From positions 1-49,347 of IMG/VR virus record IMGVR_UViG_3300025543_000044: a stretch of 49,347 nt of DNA; one strand, written 5' to 3'. Shown here one piece after another: positions 23,762 to 32,406 of this stretch. Source of the DNA: a virus. A model generated the notes under the pieces. It worked only from the letters and a program-made list of their open reading frames with translations, had not been told where the DNA came from and searched no databases. Position 1 is the first letter of the stretch, and the number at the start of each line of letters is the position of its first letter. The position numbers and the translations under genes were made by a program.

Positions 23762-25080
23762 GTTTTGGGTTCTTCACACACAACATAGACTTGGGGGTAA
23801 CCGGGCCGTGTACGTGGATACCGCCTGACCCGGACGTGCCTATTATTGCAGAGACTTTATATGTAGGGCCGAGTGCTCTCTCGCCTTCTAGGGACGGTCA
23901 CTACCATACCGGGCAGTTAGCGGTAAGCGGCGATAACATCATTGTTCACGGACTGAACCGTCTCATTGCTTTAAGCACCAACGGTGGTGACGATTTTACC
24001 GAATACCCGAGCACACTGCCCGATGATCCTAGTTACATCACCAAGGCAGGTTCTTGGTTGACGCCTACAAACTGGCAGTTTTTCAACGGCACATGGTATT
24101 CGCACATGAACCAAGTCCGACCGGATGCTACGAACTTATCCAACAACGATGCGTATGTAGTAAGCATTAGCGGGATCACGCCAACTGAAATAACTTGGAA
24201 TGTGACCTTTTACACATACAGTGACGGTAATGGTGATTTAAGAGATTTCCAAGGCAATGGTAACGGAAGGTATACAGCGAATGCTATGGTCTGGTTGGAT
24301 AACGGTAACCTAGTAGCTGATGGGCGGTGGTGTAACAGTAGAAACGTGGCAAATCAAGGGCAGACCCCACCTTCCGGTGACGAGAACGACCTGACTATAG
24401 TCAGATATGACACACCAGAAGGCAGTAGTGCGCGTTCTGGCTGGGCGGGATTGTTAGACTGGGGCAGTGCTCGCTACAACCAGAACTCCACTCAGCTATC
24501 GCCGTTGCGCGAAGGGTTTTTCCGCGCCCGCTGGAGCGGCAGCAATATGCGGTTTGATAGCGTAAATGATAGTCTGGATACCGACTATTCTAATCTTGCC
24601 TTTGCGTACGTTGAACCGTGGGACGGAAGAAACTATTTCTCTAGCGGTAACGATGTCGTGCTTATCACGCCCAGAGGCAACATCAGCGGCATCCCAGCCA
24701 AAACGGTTTTTAACGTTTGGCAGAAAGGTGCTTCCAGCCCCCTGATGCCGTACGAAATAATACCCAACATCTCGCCGGGCACTACCTCCTATCCCCATGC
24801 GGTATACTCGCCTTTGACGGGTCAGTGGGTAGTCAACAGCATATCCGCAGGCAGCTCTGAAGCCTACAGCAGTTATGCAACACAGGAAGATTTGAGCGAC
24901 ATGGTAGTCGGTCCTCAAATAGTGTTGCCTTTTCAAACTCGGATAAATAGTTCTTACAGGTTTCATAGGTCGTATTATGTAGGGGGCACTACCTACATAG
25001 GGTTCTACAACAGGGAGTCCGACAATGCGATTGTGGTTTTTCGATATACTTACGGATCGCTAACCGGGGACTGCGCGTGA
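23758..25080 (+). CDS. Putative receptor-binding/propeller protein (440 aa)
   Basis: The 440-residue product is not assigned to a family. After a short N-terminal anchor (MSFGFFTHNIDLGVTGPCTW) it has blocks with repeated Trp/Asn/Gly/Asp motifs that look like a beta-propeller (sialidase or glycosidase-like) fold, e.g. GQLAVSGDNIIVHGLNRLIAL, NAMVWLDNGNLVADGRW and PHAVYSPLTGQWVVNSIS. Located at the end of the tail module, it may be the host-recognition or glycan-cutting tip. No catalytic residues can be assigned. Its 3' end carries one copy of a 20-bp direct repeat. Confidence 0.6.
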   Translation: MSFGFFTHNIDLGVTGPCTWIPPDPDVPIIAETLYVGPSALSPSRDGHYHTGQLAVSGDNIIVHGLNRLIALSTNGGDDFTEYPSTLPDDPSYITKAGSWLTPTNWQFFNGTWYSHMNQVRPDATNLSNNDAYVVSISGITPTEITWNVTFYTYSDGNGDLRDFQGNGNGRYTANAMVWLDNGNLVADGRWCNSRNVANQGQTPPSGDENDLTIVRYDTPEGSSARSGWAGLLDWGSARYNQNSTQLSPLREGFFRARWSGSNMRFDSVNDSLDTDYSNLAFAYVEPWDGRNYFSSGNDVVLITPRGNISGIPAKTVFNVWQKGASSPLMPYEIIPNISPGTTSYPHAVYSPLTGQWVVNSISAGSSEAYSSYATQEDLSDMVVGPQIVLPFQTRINSSYRFHRSYYVGGTTYIGFYNRESDNAIVVFRYTYGSLTGDCA

Positions 25081-25088
25081 GTCAATAC
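25069..25088 (+). repeat. 20-bp direct repeat, copy 1
   Basis: GACTGCGCGTGAGTCAATAC occurs here across the stop of the gene 23758-25080 and again at 25440-25459, 371 bases on, with the same reading: the GTGAGTCAATAC part would start MSQY. Copy 1 would code only eight residues before a stop, so it looks like a leftover start of the gene now beginning at 25448. Confidence 0.9.
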
Positions 25089-25150
25089 CAGACATGGCTA
25101 TAACAAAGACCTAAAGTACTCTGGTTTTTCAATTGTATAAGGGAGAAAAT

Positions 25151-25429
25151 ATGACACAGGAAAAAAGCAACAGGGGAACAGCCGCGAGAGCAATGCGGGC
25201 AAAAGCGGCTAAAGTAAACCCGCTTAAAAAGCAGGCGACAAAAGACAGGATTGATTCCAACCAGCTTGTAGAAGCGGCAATGCTTGCAAAAACCCCGGCA
25301 GCGTGGCGTAGTAAGCCAGCTATTGCAAAAGCAAAAGCAAAGGCAAAAACGTCTACTGCTAAAGCTAAAGCCGCTGTAAAAAAGGGAACCCCTACCTCTC
25401 GTGGTCAGATGGGTAGGAAAAAGAAGTAA
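25151..25429 (+). CDS. Lys/Ala-rich basic protein, histone H1-like (92 aa)
   Basis: The ATG at 25151 has GGGAGA upstream. The first half has TAARAMRAKAAKVNPLKKQA, and the second half is a low-complexity Lys/Ala tract (KAKAKAKTSTAKAKAAVKKG, about 63-82) like the tail of histone H1 or bacterial Hc-type proteins. It should bind nucleic acid and may condense or accompany packaged DNA. The low-complexity sequence does not show a fold. The gene lies between two copies of a 20-bp repeat, suggesting that it was inserted into the operon later. Confidence 0.62.
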   Translation: MTQEKSNRGTAARAMRAKAAKVNPLKKQATKDRIDSNQLVEAAMLAKTPAAWRSKPAIAKAKAKAKTSTAKAKAAVKKGTPTSRGQMGRKKK

Positions 25430-25439
25430 CTTTACGGGA

Positions 25440-25459
25440 GACTGCGCGTGAGTCAATAC
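25440..25459 (+). repeat. 20-bp direct repeat, copy 2
   Basis: Second copy of the repeat at 25069-25088. Here its GTG (25448) is the start codon of the next large gene, preceded by a CGGGAG ribosome binding site. The two copies bracket the basic-protein gene. Confidence 0.9.
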
Positions 25460-27316
25460 ACCCCCGAGGAACTTGAGTTCTTCAAGATGATTAACGATAA
25501 CCCAACACAGTGGGGGGATTATGTCGCCTCGCAGACTCCTACTCCTGCCCCCGCCCCTGAAACTAGCCCCTATACACCCGAAGTACTTAACTTCTTTGAG
25601 CAAATAAACGACGACCCTGAAGCGTGGCAGAACTACGTTAATACCCAAAACACATCAGGGGGTGTAACTACACAGGTTGGGCCTGAAGTCACAAACATAG
25701 CACTTCCCGGTAATAGTCCCCCTACTCAAGGCGGCACACAACTAACGCTCCCGCAGTGGATAACTGAAGTGCAGAGAATAAACACTGAATACGACACTGC
25801 GCTAAACCAAGCGTATGGGAAGTACGACAGGAAAAAAGATGCTCGCCAATCGGTGTCCGGGCTTCGTGCCGATCTTGGGAACGAGATTAGCGGCTTGTTT
25901 GGTCAAACGGGGCTTAACCTAGGGGATATATACCAAGACGGGTACCAGCTTGATTTAGGGTTGGGGCAGGGTTTTGTGTACGGTGGCGGTAGTTATGAAA
26001 ATAGCACTATTGGTCGCGCCCCCGTTGGTAGTTACTCTGTTGGTAAAAATATTGATACAGATACTTTTCGGGACACCATATGGCCCACTGTCTCAACAGC
26101 CCTAAACGTAGCTGTACCGGGTTCGGGTACTGTACTGAGTGGGTTGGGGGGAGAACCAGATACTGGTTACGGGGGGTTTAAAACAGCCCTTGGTGCTGTT
26201 GGGGATGCTGTTGGTTCAGCGCAAAATAACAATCAGGAGCGACCCGAAGATGGTTACGAGACAGTTGACCCAACAGCGGGTATGACAGAGGCAGAAAAAT
26301 CCGCATTTGAGATATGGACAAGCGCTACGGACGCGCAACGAGCTGCTGTTATTGCCGGTATGGAAAGACAAACTGCCAACACTGGTAAACCCGGCCAAGT
26401 AGGTGTGCTAGATGACCCAAATGACCTGATAGAACCTTCAGACACTGCGGGAGATATTACTAAGCTACCCGGATTACCTCCACGACCAACGGATGCAGAA
26501 GGAGGCGGTGGTGGGAATGAAAGTAGCGGTGGTACTTCTAGTAACGCTGGGGGTAACACAGACACTGGGGAGGTTGGTGACGACTCCGTGGTGGACTACC
26601 AGATTTGGGAGGCTGTGGGGCGTGCTGGGTCCACTATCCTTCGGGACCGACTAATCAAGGAGTACGAGGACTATACTGGAAAGGCGTACGACCCGGATAA
26701 CGCCCCCAAACCTAACCAGACGGATACTAGTCAAGGTGAGATCGACCCCGACGCTAATGAGGGCACCCCCGAGGAACCCACAGACGACCTACCAGCACCC
26801 TATTACTGGGACTTCGTAGACGGTGAATGGACGCTAAAACAGGGGGATGCTCCCGATGGCACCGATACTGGCACAGATACCGAGAATACAGGTGGTAATG
26901 AAGGAGGTACGGGCGATACGGATACGGGTGGCACTGTTACGGTGCCGACAACTGGGACTGGTGGTACTGGCGGGGGTTCTGGTGGTGGTAATGGTGGTGG
27001 TAATGGTCGTGGTGACGGCGATGGGGATGGGGATGGCGACGGCGACGGCAGTGAGGAACTTATGCGTCTGCTGGGCTTGTTAGGGGTTAGCGGTAGGGGG
27101 GTTATCCCAGCACCAAAAGAAGACAAAGATGAAGATATTGTCCCCTATAATTTCAAGTCCAGATTCTTGGATGCCGCGCAGGAAGCCCGATTTGTACGTC
27201 CGTACGACTCAAAAGAACTTACTGCTAGACACAGTAAGATATTACACGCACTGCAAAATAGTGGTAAATTAAGCAAGAGTGACCGAGACTATATCGGGGC
27301 TTTGCTGGGGGATTGA
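25448..27316 (+). CDS. Probable internal virion protein (622 aa)
   Basis: The GTG start has CGGGAG eight bases upstream. The first 70 residues hold two copies of a module, PEELEFFKMINDNPTQWGDYV and PEVLNFFEQINDDPEAWQNYV, reused twice in the next gene. A middle part with a Gly/Ser-rich and mildly hydrophobic segment (about 215-260) follows, then an extended low-complexity region rich in Gly, Asp, Thr and Asn with a run of (D-G) repeats (about 505-540), and a C-terminal helical domain. There is no enzyme motif. The position, between tail genes and ejection-type proteins, suggests a virion-internal or tail protein. Confidence 0.62.
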   Translation: MSQYTPEELEFFKMINDNPTQWGDYVASQTPTPAPAPETSPYTPEVLNFFEQINDDPEAWQNYVNTQNTSGGVTTQVGPEVTNIALPGNSPPTQGGTQLTLPQWITEVQRINTEYDTALNQAYGKYDRKKDARQSVSGLRADLGNEISGLFGQTGLNLGDIYQDGYQLDLGLGQGFVYGGGSYENSTIGRAPVGSYSVGKNIDTDTFRDTIWPTVSTALNVAVPGSGTVLSGLGGEPDTGYGGFKTALGAVGDAVGSAQNNNQERPEDGYETVDPTAGMTEAEKSAFEIWTSATDAQRAAVIAGMERQTANTGKPGQVGVLDDPNDLIEPSDTAGDITKLPGLPPRPTDAEGGGGGNESSGGTSSNAGGNTDTGEVGDDSVVDYQIWEAVGRAGSTILRDRLIKEYEDYTGKAYDPDNAPKPNQTDTSQGEIDPDANEGTPEEPTDDLPAPYYWDFVDGEWTLKQGDAPDGTDTGTDTENTGGNEGGTGDTDTGGTVTVPTTGTGGTGGGSGGGNGGGNGRGDGDGDGDGDGDGSEELMRLLGLLGVSGRGVIPAPKEDKDEDIVPYNFKSRFLDAAQEARFVRPYDSKELTARHSKILHALQNSGKLSKSDRDYIGALLGD

Positions 27317-27318
27317 TT

Positions 27319-28938
27319 ATGGGTTGGGAAGATATATTCGAGAGTGGGAGAGAAGCTGCCAGTGGTGGGTGGGATTGGCTAACCACGGAAAAAAATGGTT
27401 CCACAGGTATTCAAGACCTACTGACCCTTGGCGGCGGTGCGGCAACTGCTGCGGGTTTATTTGACTCTGACCCACCCAAAATAGGCTATCAGGGTAAAAT
27501 TCCTGAGTACAACGCCATGCAACGAGCGGTAACGCCCAATAGCGATCCTAACCGAATGCCCGGCTCTTACGGGCAACGGTACTTCACAGACATGGTATAC
27601 GCTGGTAGTCCAGAGGAAGAAGCGGCACAGGGCACCGCTTTGGGCAATCAAAGGGCTATGCTAGAACTTGGTAACGCTGCTCAGCGAGACCGTTATGGGC
27701 CTCTCCTTAACAACTTAGGGAGTCTTTACAACAGTAATCGCGCTCCTGTATACGAAGCCCCTGCTGGAGGGATTGGTAATCTACCTTCCGGGGGAATCAA
27801 CGCGGCCTACGCTGGCCCACGCGGGACACGCCCCGCAAGTAGCTTACCCAGTAAAAACAATGATCTAATGGATTTCTACCAGAAGATCAACGACGACCCG
27901 GAAGCGTGGCAGGCGTACTTGGACTCCCAAACTGGTGGCGGTTCTGGTGGCGGTTCTGGTGGCGGTTCTGGTGACGGTTCTGCGGTAGACCCAGCATTTG
28001 CTGCGGCATACAGCGCACTTACTCCTGAGCAAAAGGCCCAGTTTGATGCCGCCACTCCCGAGCAGTGGGCTAATCTTGCACCTACACCCACCAAAAGCGA
28101 GCTGGGGTTAACTGACCGCGCACCGGGTCAAAGCTATAACGACTGGTATCAGACGCTTCCTGAGTACGGCCCTGACTTGCAGAAAGGTGACAAGTATCAG
28201 GATTACACAGGGTTCACCCGATACGCTGGCACTCCTTGGTCACAAGAAGCCCGTGACTTGCGGGATGCCCGTGACATAGCTACCAAGGGAATGTCCAGAG
28301 AAACAGACCAGTTCTATCCTACTTACATTGATGGCAACGGTCGTGAGCGACAGTACGATGGTTCAACATGGAAGGGGCCATTAGGCTCATCCGAGTTCAG
28401 CCGATTTTTGGAGTCTGAGGAAGGGCAGCAGTACAAGGGTGCTGCTAGTGGCTTGTTTGCTCCTAACCCAGACACTCAGGCTGCTGTAGATTGGCAAAAC
28501 CCTGTTGACCAACTCCGGTTAAAGCACATGGGTCTTGACCAAGCCTACGCTGAGAAAATGTGGCCCGACCAACAGACTACCCCCCAGAGCGGCACAAACA
28601 ATGATCTAATGGATTTCTACCAGAAGATCAACGACGACCCGGAAGCGTGGCAGGCGTACGTGGATTCCCAGAACAGTATGGCTATAGGTGGTATGGTCAA
28701 TGGCCCCGGTGACGGTATGTCAGACTCTGTACCCGCTATGATAGAGGGTCAGCAGCCCGCTGCTCTAGCCCGTGACGAGTTTGTAATACCCGCTGACGTT
28801 GTTGGTCATTTAGGGAACGGTAGTACAAATGCTGGTGCCAAAGAGCTTATGGCTATGATGTCGCGAATCCGTAAAGCGCGTACTGGTACGACAGCACAGG
28901 GGAAGCAAATAAACCCCAATAACTTCTTACCTAGTTGA
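27319..28938 (+). CDS. Probable internal virion protein with INDDPEAWQ modules (539 aa)
   Basis: The ATG at 27319 follows the previous stop by two bases and has GGGGGA upstream. It carries two nearly identical modules LMDFYQKINDDPEAWQAY (about 182-199 and 428-445), a Gly/Ser linker (GGGSGGGSGGGSGDGS) after the first, a long polar middle, and a C-terminal part with MAIGGMVNGPGDGMSDSVPA and LARDEFVIPADVVGHLGNG typical of aquatic-phage internal proteins. It probably belongs to the ejected core or tail lumen. The function of the module is unknown. Confidence 0.64.
   Translation: MGWEDIFESGREAASGGWDWLTTEKNGSTGIQDLLTLGGGAATAAGLFDSDPPKIGYQGKIPEYNAMQRAVTPNSDPNRMPGSYGQRYFTDMVYAGSPEEEAAQGTALGNQRAMLELGNAAQRDRYGPLLNNLGSLYNSNRAPVYEAPAGGIGNLPSGGINAAYAGPRGTRPASSLPSKNNDLMDFYQKINDDPEAWQAYLDSQTGGGSGGGSGGGSGDGSAVDPAFAAAYSALTPEQKAQFDAATPEQWANLAPTPTKSELGLTDRAPGQSYNDWYQTLPEYGPDLQKGDKYQDYTGFTRYAGTPWSQEARDLRDARDIATKGMSRETDQFYPTYIDGNGRERQYDGSTWKGPLGSSEFSRFLESEEGQQYKGAASGLFAPNPDTQAAVDWQNPVDQLRLKHMGLDQAYAEKMWPDQQTTPQSGTNNDLMDFYQKINDDPEAWQAYVDSQNSMAIGGMVNGPGDGMSDSVPAMIEGQQPAALARDEFVIPADVVGHLGNGSTNAGAKELMAMMSRIRKARTGTTAQGKQINPNNFLPS
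27855..27918 (+). repeat. 64-bp direct repeat in coding sequence, copy 1
   Basis: Sixty-four bases are identical to 28596-28659, and about 10 more match with few differences. The repeat encodes the INDDPEAWQ module. The identity extends to synonymous positions, so the duplication is recent or maintained by recombination. Confidence 0.93.
28596..28659 (+). repeat. 64-bp direct repeat in coding sequence, copy 2
   Basis: Second copy of the module repeat, 741 bases after copy 1 and in the same reading frame, so recombination between them would delete an in-frame 247-codon segment. Confidence 0.93.
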
Positions 28939-28948
28939 GGGGATAGAT

Positions 28949-30019
28949 ATGGCTAATCAAACTACTACAGACCCGTACACAGCTCCGCTGGACCCCAACG
29001 TGGGCAGTAGTATGGGTAACGAATCCTCCCTATCAAACTGGGCGGGTGACTATGTTACAGATATGTTGGGTAGGGGCGCTGCTCTGGCAGATCAACCATA
29101 CCAAGCGTACCAAGGCCCACTGACCCCCGGTATATCCTCACTACAAGACCAAGCATTTGCGGGCATTTCTGGACTATCGGTACCTGCTGGGAGTGCGGAA
29201 GCGGCCAACAATGCCGGGCAGATCGGGAACACTATGCAGGGTATGAGCTTTGACCCCAGCATGTTTAGTACTTCCCAGTGGACCGACCCCGGTGTGGCCC
29301 AGAGCTACATGAACCCGTATGTCCAGAATGCCCTCAACCCACAAATGGACGAAATGCGTCGGCAAGCCGAGATTACCCGCCTTAACGATGCTTCTAGGTA
29401 TACCAAGGCTGGGGCTTACGGGGGTTCACGGCAGGCTATTTCCGAATCTGAGGGTTGGGACAATTTGTCCCGCCTAATGAATGAAACAACTGGTAAGGGG
29501 TACTTAGATGCCTACAATACCGGGTCGGGGATATTCGCAACAGACCAAGACAGGGCGCTTAAAGCCGCTGGTATGGGCGAAGAATCTCGCCAGTTTGGTG
29601 CAAACTTCGGCCTTGATGCTCAAAAAGGGGCGCTTGATGCTGCTAAAGCGCAAGGTGCACTAAGTAGTACTCAGTTAGACGATGCCTTGCAGCTCCTACA
29701 GCAGCAGAAAAGTTTCGGGGACACTGAGCGCAGTATTCTTGGCGAGGGTATGGCGGCAGATAAAGCACAGTTTGAGCAGGAACGTGAGTACCCATATAAA
29801 CAGGTGCAGTACATGCAGTCCCTACTACAATCTATGCCCCTCGAAGCGCAGCAGAACTACTACCAAGAACCTAGCTACCTTAGCCAGTTTGCCGGGGGTG
29901 CCGGGGGTATTATGAACTTATATGACCAGATTTTTGGGGATAAGCAAGGCGGTAATGGGGGTAGTGGGGGTAATGGCACAGCGCCAGTAAATGATTTTGA
30001 AGCTGGGATAGGGCAATAA
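28949..30019 (+). CDS. Probable internal/ejection protein (356 aa)
   Basis: A helical protein rich in Gln, Ala, Gly, Met and Asn. It contains YMNPYVQNALNPQMDEMRRQ (about 130-150), an Arg/Ala/Gly-rich RYTKAGAYGGSRQAISES stretch and a long Gln-rich helix (QLDDALQLLQQQKSFGDTER), then a Gly-rich end. This pattern is common for proteins near the giant internal protein of aquatic podoviruses, where the short-tailed virion ejects proteins with DNA. No domain can be named. GAGGGG precedes the ATG. Confidence 0.65.
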   Translation: MANQTTTDPYTAPLDPNVGSSMGNESSLSNWAGDYVTDMLGRGAALADQPYQAYQGPLTPGISSLQDQAFAGISGLSVPAGSAEAANNAGQIGNTMQGMSFDPSMFSTSQWTDPGVAQSYMNPYVQNALNPQMDEMRRQAEITRLNDASRYTKAGAYGGSRQAISESEGWDNLSRLMNETTGKGYLDAYNTGSGIFATDQDRALKAAGMGEESRQFGANFGLDAQKGALDAAKAQGALSSTQLDDALQLLQQQKSFGDTERSILGEGMAADKAQFEQEREYPYKQVQYMQSLLQSMPLEAQQNYYQEPSYLSQFAGGAGGIMNLYDQIFGDKQGGNGGSGGNGTAPVNDFEAGIGQ

Positions 30020-30021
30020 TT

Positions 30022-32406
30022 ATGAACCAAGGTATCGACCAGTTAATAGCCCAACGAATGGGGAGTGCCGGGGGTAACCCGCAGGCACTACAGCAGCAAT
30101 ATAAGCAGTCAGGGGACATCGTGACCCTCATTGCTATGCAGAAAATGAAAACTGATCTGGAGAGGAAAGCGCAGGAAACGCAGCTCCAGATGCAGACCAC
30201 CCCTCAGACTATCGCCCAGCAGCGGGAACAGGAGGTGCTGGGGCTGACCAAGCAGGAGGTCTCCCAGCAGTTACAGCCGGGTATTCAACAGTTAGGCCAG
30301 CAGATGGCGCAGGCTCAACAAGCCCCCCAAGGTCCGCCACAGGGTATATCAAGTGTCCCCCGTCCTCCTATGGGTATGGCCGCAGGTGGTATTGTGGCGT
30401 TCCAAGAAGGTGGGGGTGTAGACCCCCGCGCCTTGCTAGAGGGTACGGATTCCCAATCTTGGAAGGGTAAGATCGCTAATGCGTTAAGTGCGGGTGCAAC
30501 TGCCCAAGAGATAGTAAAACTCCTTAAGGGTAACCCGTCCGGATTACGCGCACTTGCTGAGCTTACTTCAGCCAACGACAATACTGTTACGGAGGAGCCG
30601 GGAGTAACTACCAACCGCGTACCGCGTGAACCACAACGTATATACGGTGACGAGTTACCGGTAATGCCCCCTAACGGTATGGCTAGCGGTGGGATTGTTG
30701 GGTTTAAGGAGGGGGATAAAGTGCCCGCGCCTAAAGAGCGGATGTTTGGTTGGCCCACTGATACGGGCGGGTATAAGACCAACGCAAACGAAGACACACT
30801 CTACTCGACCCCCCAGATGCGCCGTAGGGCTATGCGGGAGCAGATACAGAAGGCTAAAGCGGAAGGCGCAACCCCGGAAACCGTTATAGGGCGTATTGGT
30901 AACAATCCAATAGCTATGGAGCTTGTTCGGGAGATATATGGCAGTGTCGTTGCTGATGTGGGTGTATCTGAGGGCGAACCTGCTGGGCCGGGAGTAACGA
31001 AGCCCCGTATACCCGTAGTTCCCCCAAAAGAGGGTATCAGCCCAGAACAAGCTAGAATAAACCAGTACGGCGACATAGGAGCTAGCTTAGAAAAATTAGG
31101 GCAGAACATATTGCCCGAAAGAATATTGCCCCGAACAAAGGACTATTTAGAATCGGAGCAGGGTATCGTGGATTTGATCCGGAAAGAAAACCCATCGCGA
31201 GCTACCGGCGCTAGTATCCGGAGTGCTTTGGGGGGCTTTATACCGTTGGGGCAAGATGTAGCTGCTGGCGCGTTGGGTACCTTTACGGCTGTACCCCGTG
31301 CATTGTGGGGGGCTGTAGGTGAAGATGTTAGTGATTTCGCAAGCGGGCTTTTAGGGGTAGAACAGGCACCGAAAAAGGGTACCTCCGTTACACCCGTTAC
31401 ACCCGCTAAACCAGACCTTCCCCCGGAACCAGACGCCAAGGAAGCCGCTATACAAGGTAGTGGTATAGGTGCGGTGGCTAATGCCCAAGGTACGCCTTCA
31501 GAACAGGACGCGATGCGTACCGAGATATATGACCGGCTGCGTAAACAGTGGGACACTGATCCCGAAGCGCGTAAAGCCGCTGCACGGGGTGAGTACAACG
31601 CGGACACCGCTGGGTCCAGAGGTATCGCCGCCCTGCAAGCCAGACGTGAGCGGGAAATGGAAGCTGCTATAGCCAAGCAACAAGACCCTGAGACGTTAAG
31701 GCGTAACAAGCTGAAAGCCACCCTGTTAGGTATGGGTAGTAGCCAAAGCCAGTACGCATCCAACGCGTTCAGTCGAGGTCTGGCAGGTTCTATGAACGAG
31801 CAGTCACGGCAGGATTCCGATAAGTTGGGGGGCATCGCTACGCTTAACAAAATGGCGGGTGATCGTATGGACAAACTACGTCCGCTGGAAGAAGGTGTGT
31901 TCAATGCCGGTAAAACCGCATACGACACTGCCAATGATAATGCGTACAAAGCCACTAATACGGGCGCGTTGATGTCCAACGCGGACCAAGTTGCTGCTTA
32001 TCAAGAAGAAGCCAATCGGTTGCGAGCAGACCTCAATAAAATTACTGCTTCGGGTGCTGATATGCAGCAGCTTTATGGGCGGCTTGGGGATGTGGAAAAG
32101 GAACTTGTTGGCATAGCTACTGCTAGAAAAAAGGCCGCTGATGAGGACGGTACTCTTATGACGCTTAATATGCAGAAGCAAAAAGCTATAGAAGACCAAG
32201 ATGAAAAAGAATTAAAACGTGTTCAAGATTTAATAAATATCCGAACAGCAGAAGTAAGTAGCGGTTGGGAAAAAGTTGAAACGGACCTTCGTGATGTGCA
32301 AAAGGTGTTACGAGAGAAACTAAATGTGCCAATATCACAGACTACAGGAAGTGGAACACCAGCAACGGGACTTAGCGCCAAGGCTTCCGCCTATATGGGT
32401 AAGTAA
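30022..32406 (+). CDS. Probable internal/ejection protein (794 aa)
   Basis: The 794-residue protein has a Gln-rich helical N-terminus, two copies of the short motif GM-A-(A/S)-GGIV-(A/G)-F-(Q/K)-EG (around residues 118-130 and 218-230), a middle with hydrophobic glycine/alanine stretches (LGGFIPLGQDVAAGALGTF, about 402-420) that could insert into membranes, and a long charged helical C-terminal third. Large amphipathic, helix-rich proteins preceding the giant protein fit the ejected core of podoviruses such as T7 gp14-16, but no sequence identity can be claimed. AGGG lies upstream of the ATG. Confidence 0.64.
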   Translation: MNQGIDQLIAQRMGSAGGNPQALQQQYKQSGDIVTLIAMQKMKTDLERKAQETQLQMQTTPQTIAQQREQEVLGLTKQEVSQQLQPGIQQLGQQMAQAQQAPQGPPQGISSVPRPPMGMAAGGIVAFQEGGGVDPRALLEGTDSQSWKGKIANALSAGATAQEIVKLLKGNPSGLRALAELTSANDNTVTEEPGVTTNRVPREPQRIYGDELPVMPPNGMASGGIVGFKEGDKVPAPKERMFGWPTDTGGYKTNANEDTLYSTPQMRRRAMREQIQKAKAEGATPETVIGRIGNNPIAMELVREIYGSVVADVGVSEGEPAGPGVTKPRIPVVPPKEGISPEQARINQYGDIGASLEKLGQNILPERILPRTKDYLESEQGIVDLIRKENPSRATGASIRSALGGFIPLGQDVAAGALGTFTAVPRALWGAVGEDVSDFASGLLGVEQAPKKGTSVTPVTPAKPDLPPEPDAKEAAIQGSGIGAVANAQGTPSEQDAMRTEIYDRLRKQWDTDPEARKAAARGEYNADTAGSRGIAALQARREREMEAAIAKQQDPETLRRNKLKATLLGMGSSQSQYASNAFSRGLAGSMNEQSRQDSDKLGGIATLNKMAGDRMDKLRPLEEGVFNAGKTAYDTANDNAYKATNTGALMSNADQVAAYQEEANRLRADLNKITASGADMQQLYGRLGDVEKELVGIATARKKAADEDGTLMTLNMQKQKAIEDQDEKELKRVQDLINIRTAEVSSGWEKVETDLRDVQKVLREKLNVPISQTTGSGTPATGLSAKASAYMGK

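Noticed and set aside
18303-28659. Diversity-generating retroelement or CRISPR array behind the repeats
   Set aside because: There is no reverse transcriptase, no adenine-biased template/variable pair, and the repeats are coding, lacking regular spacers.
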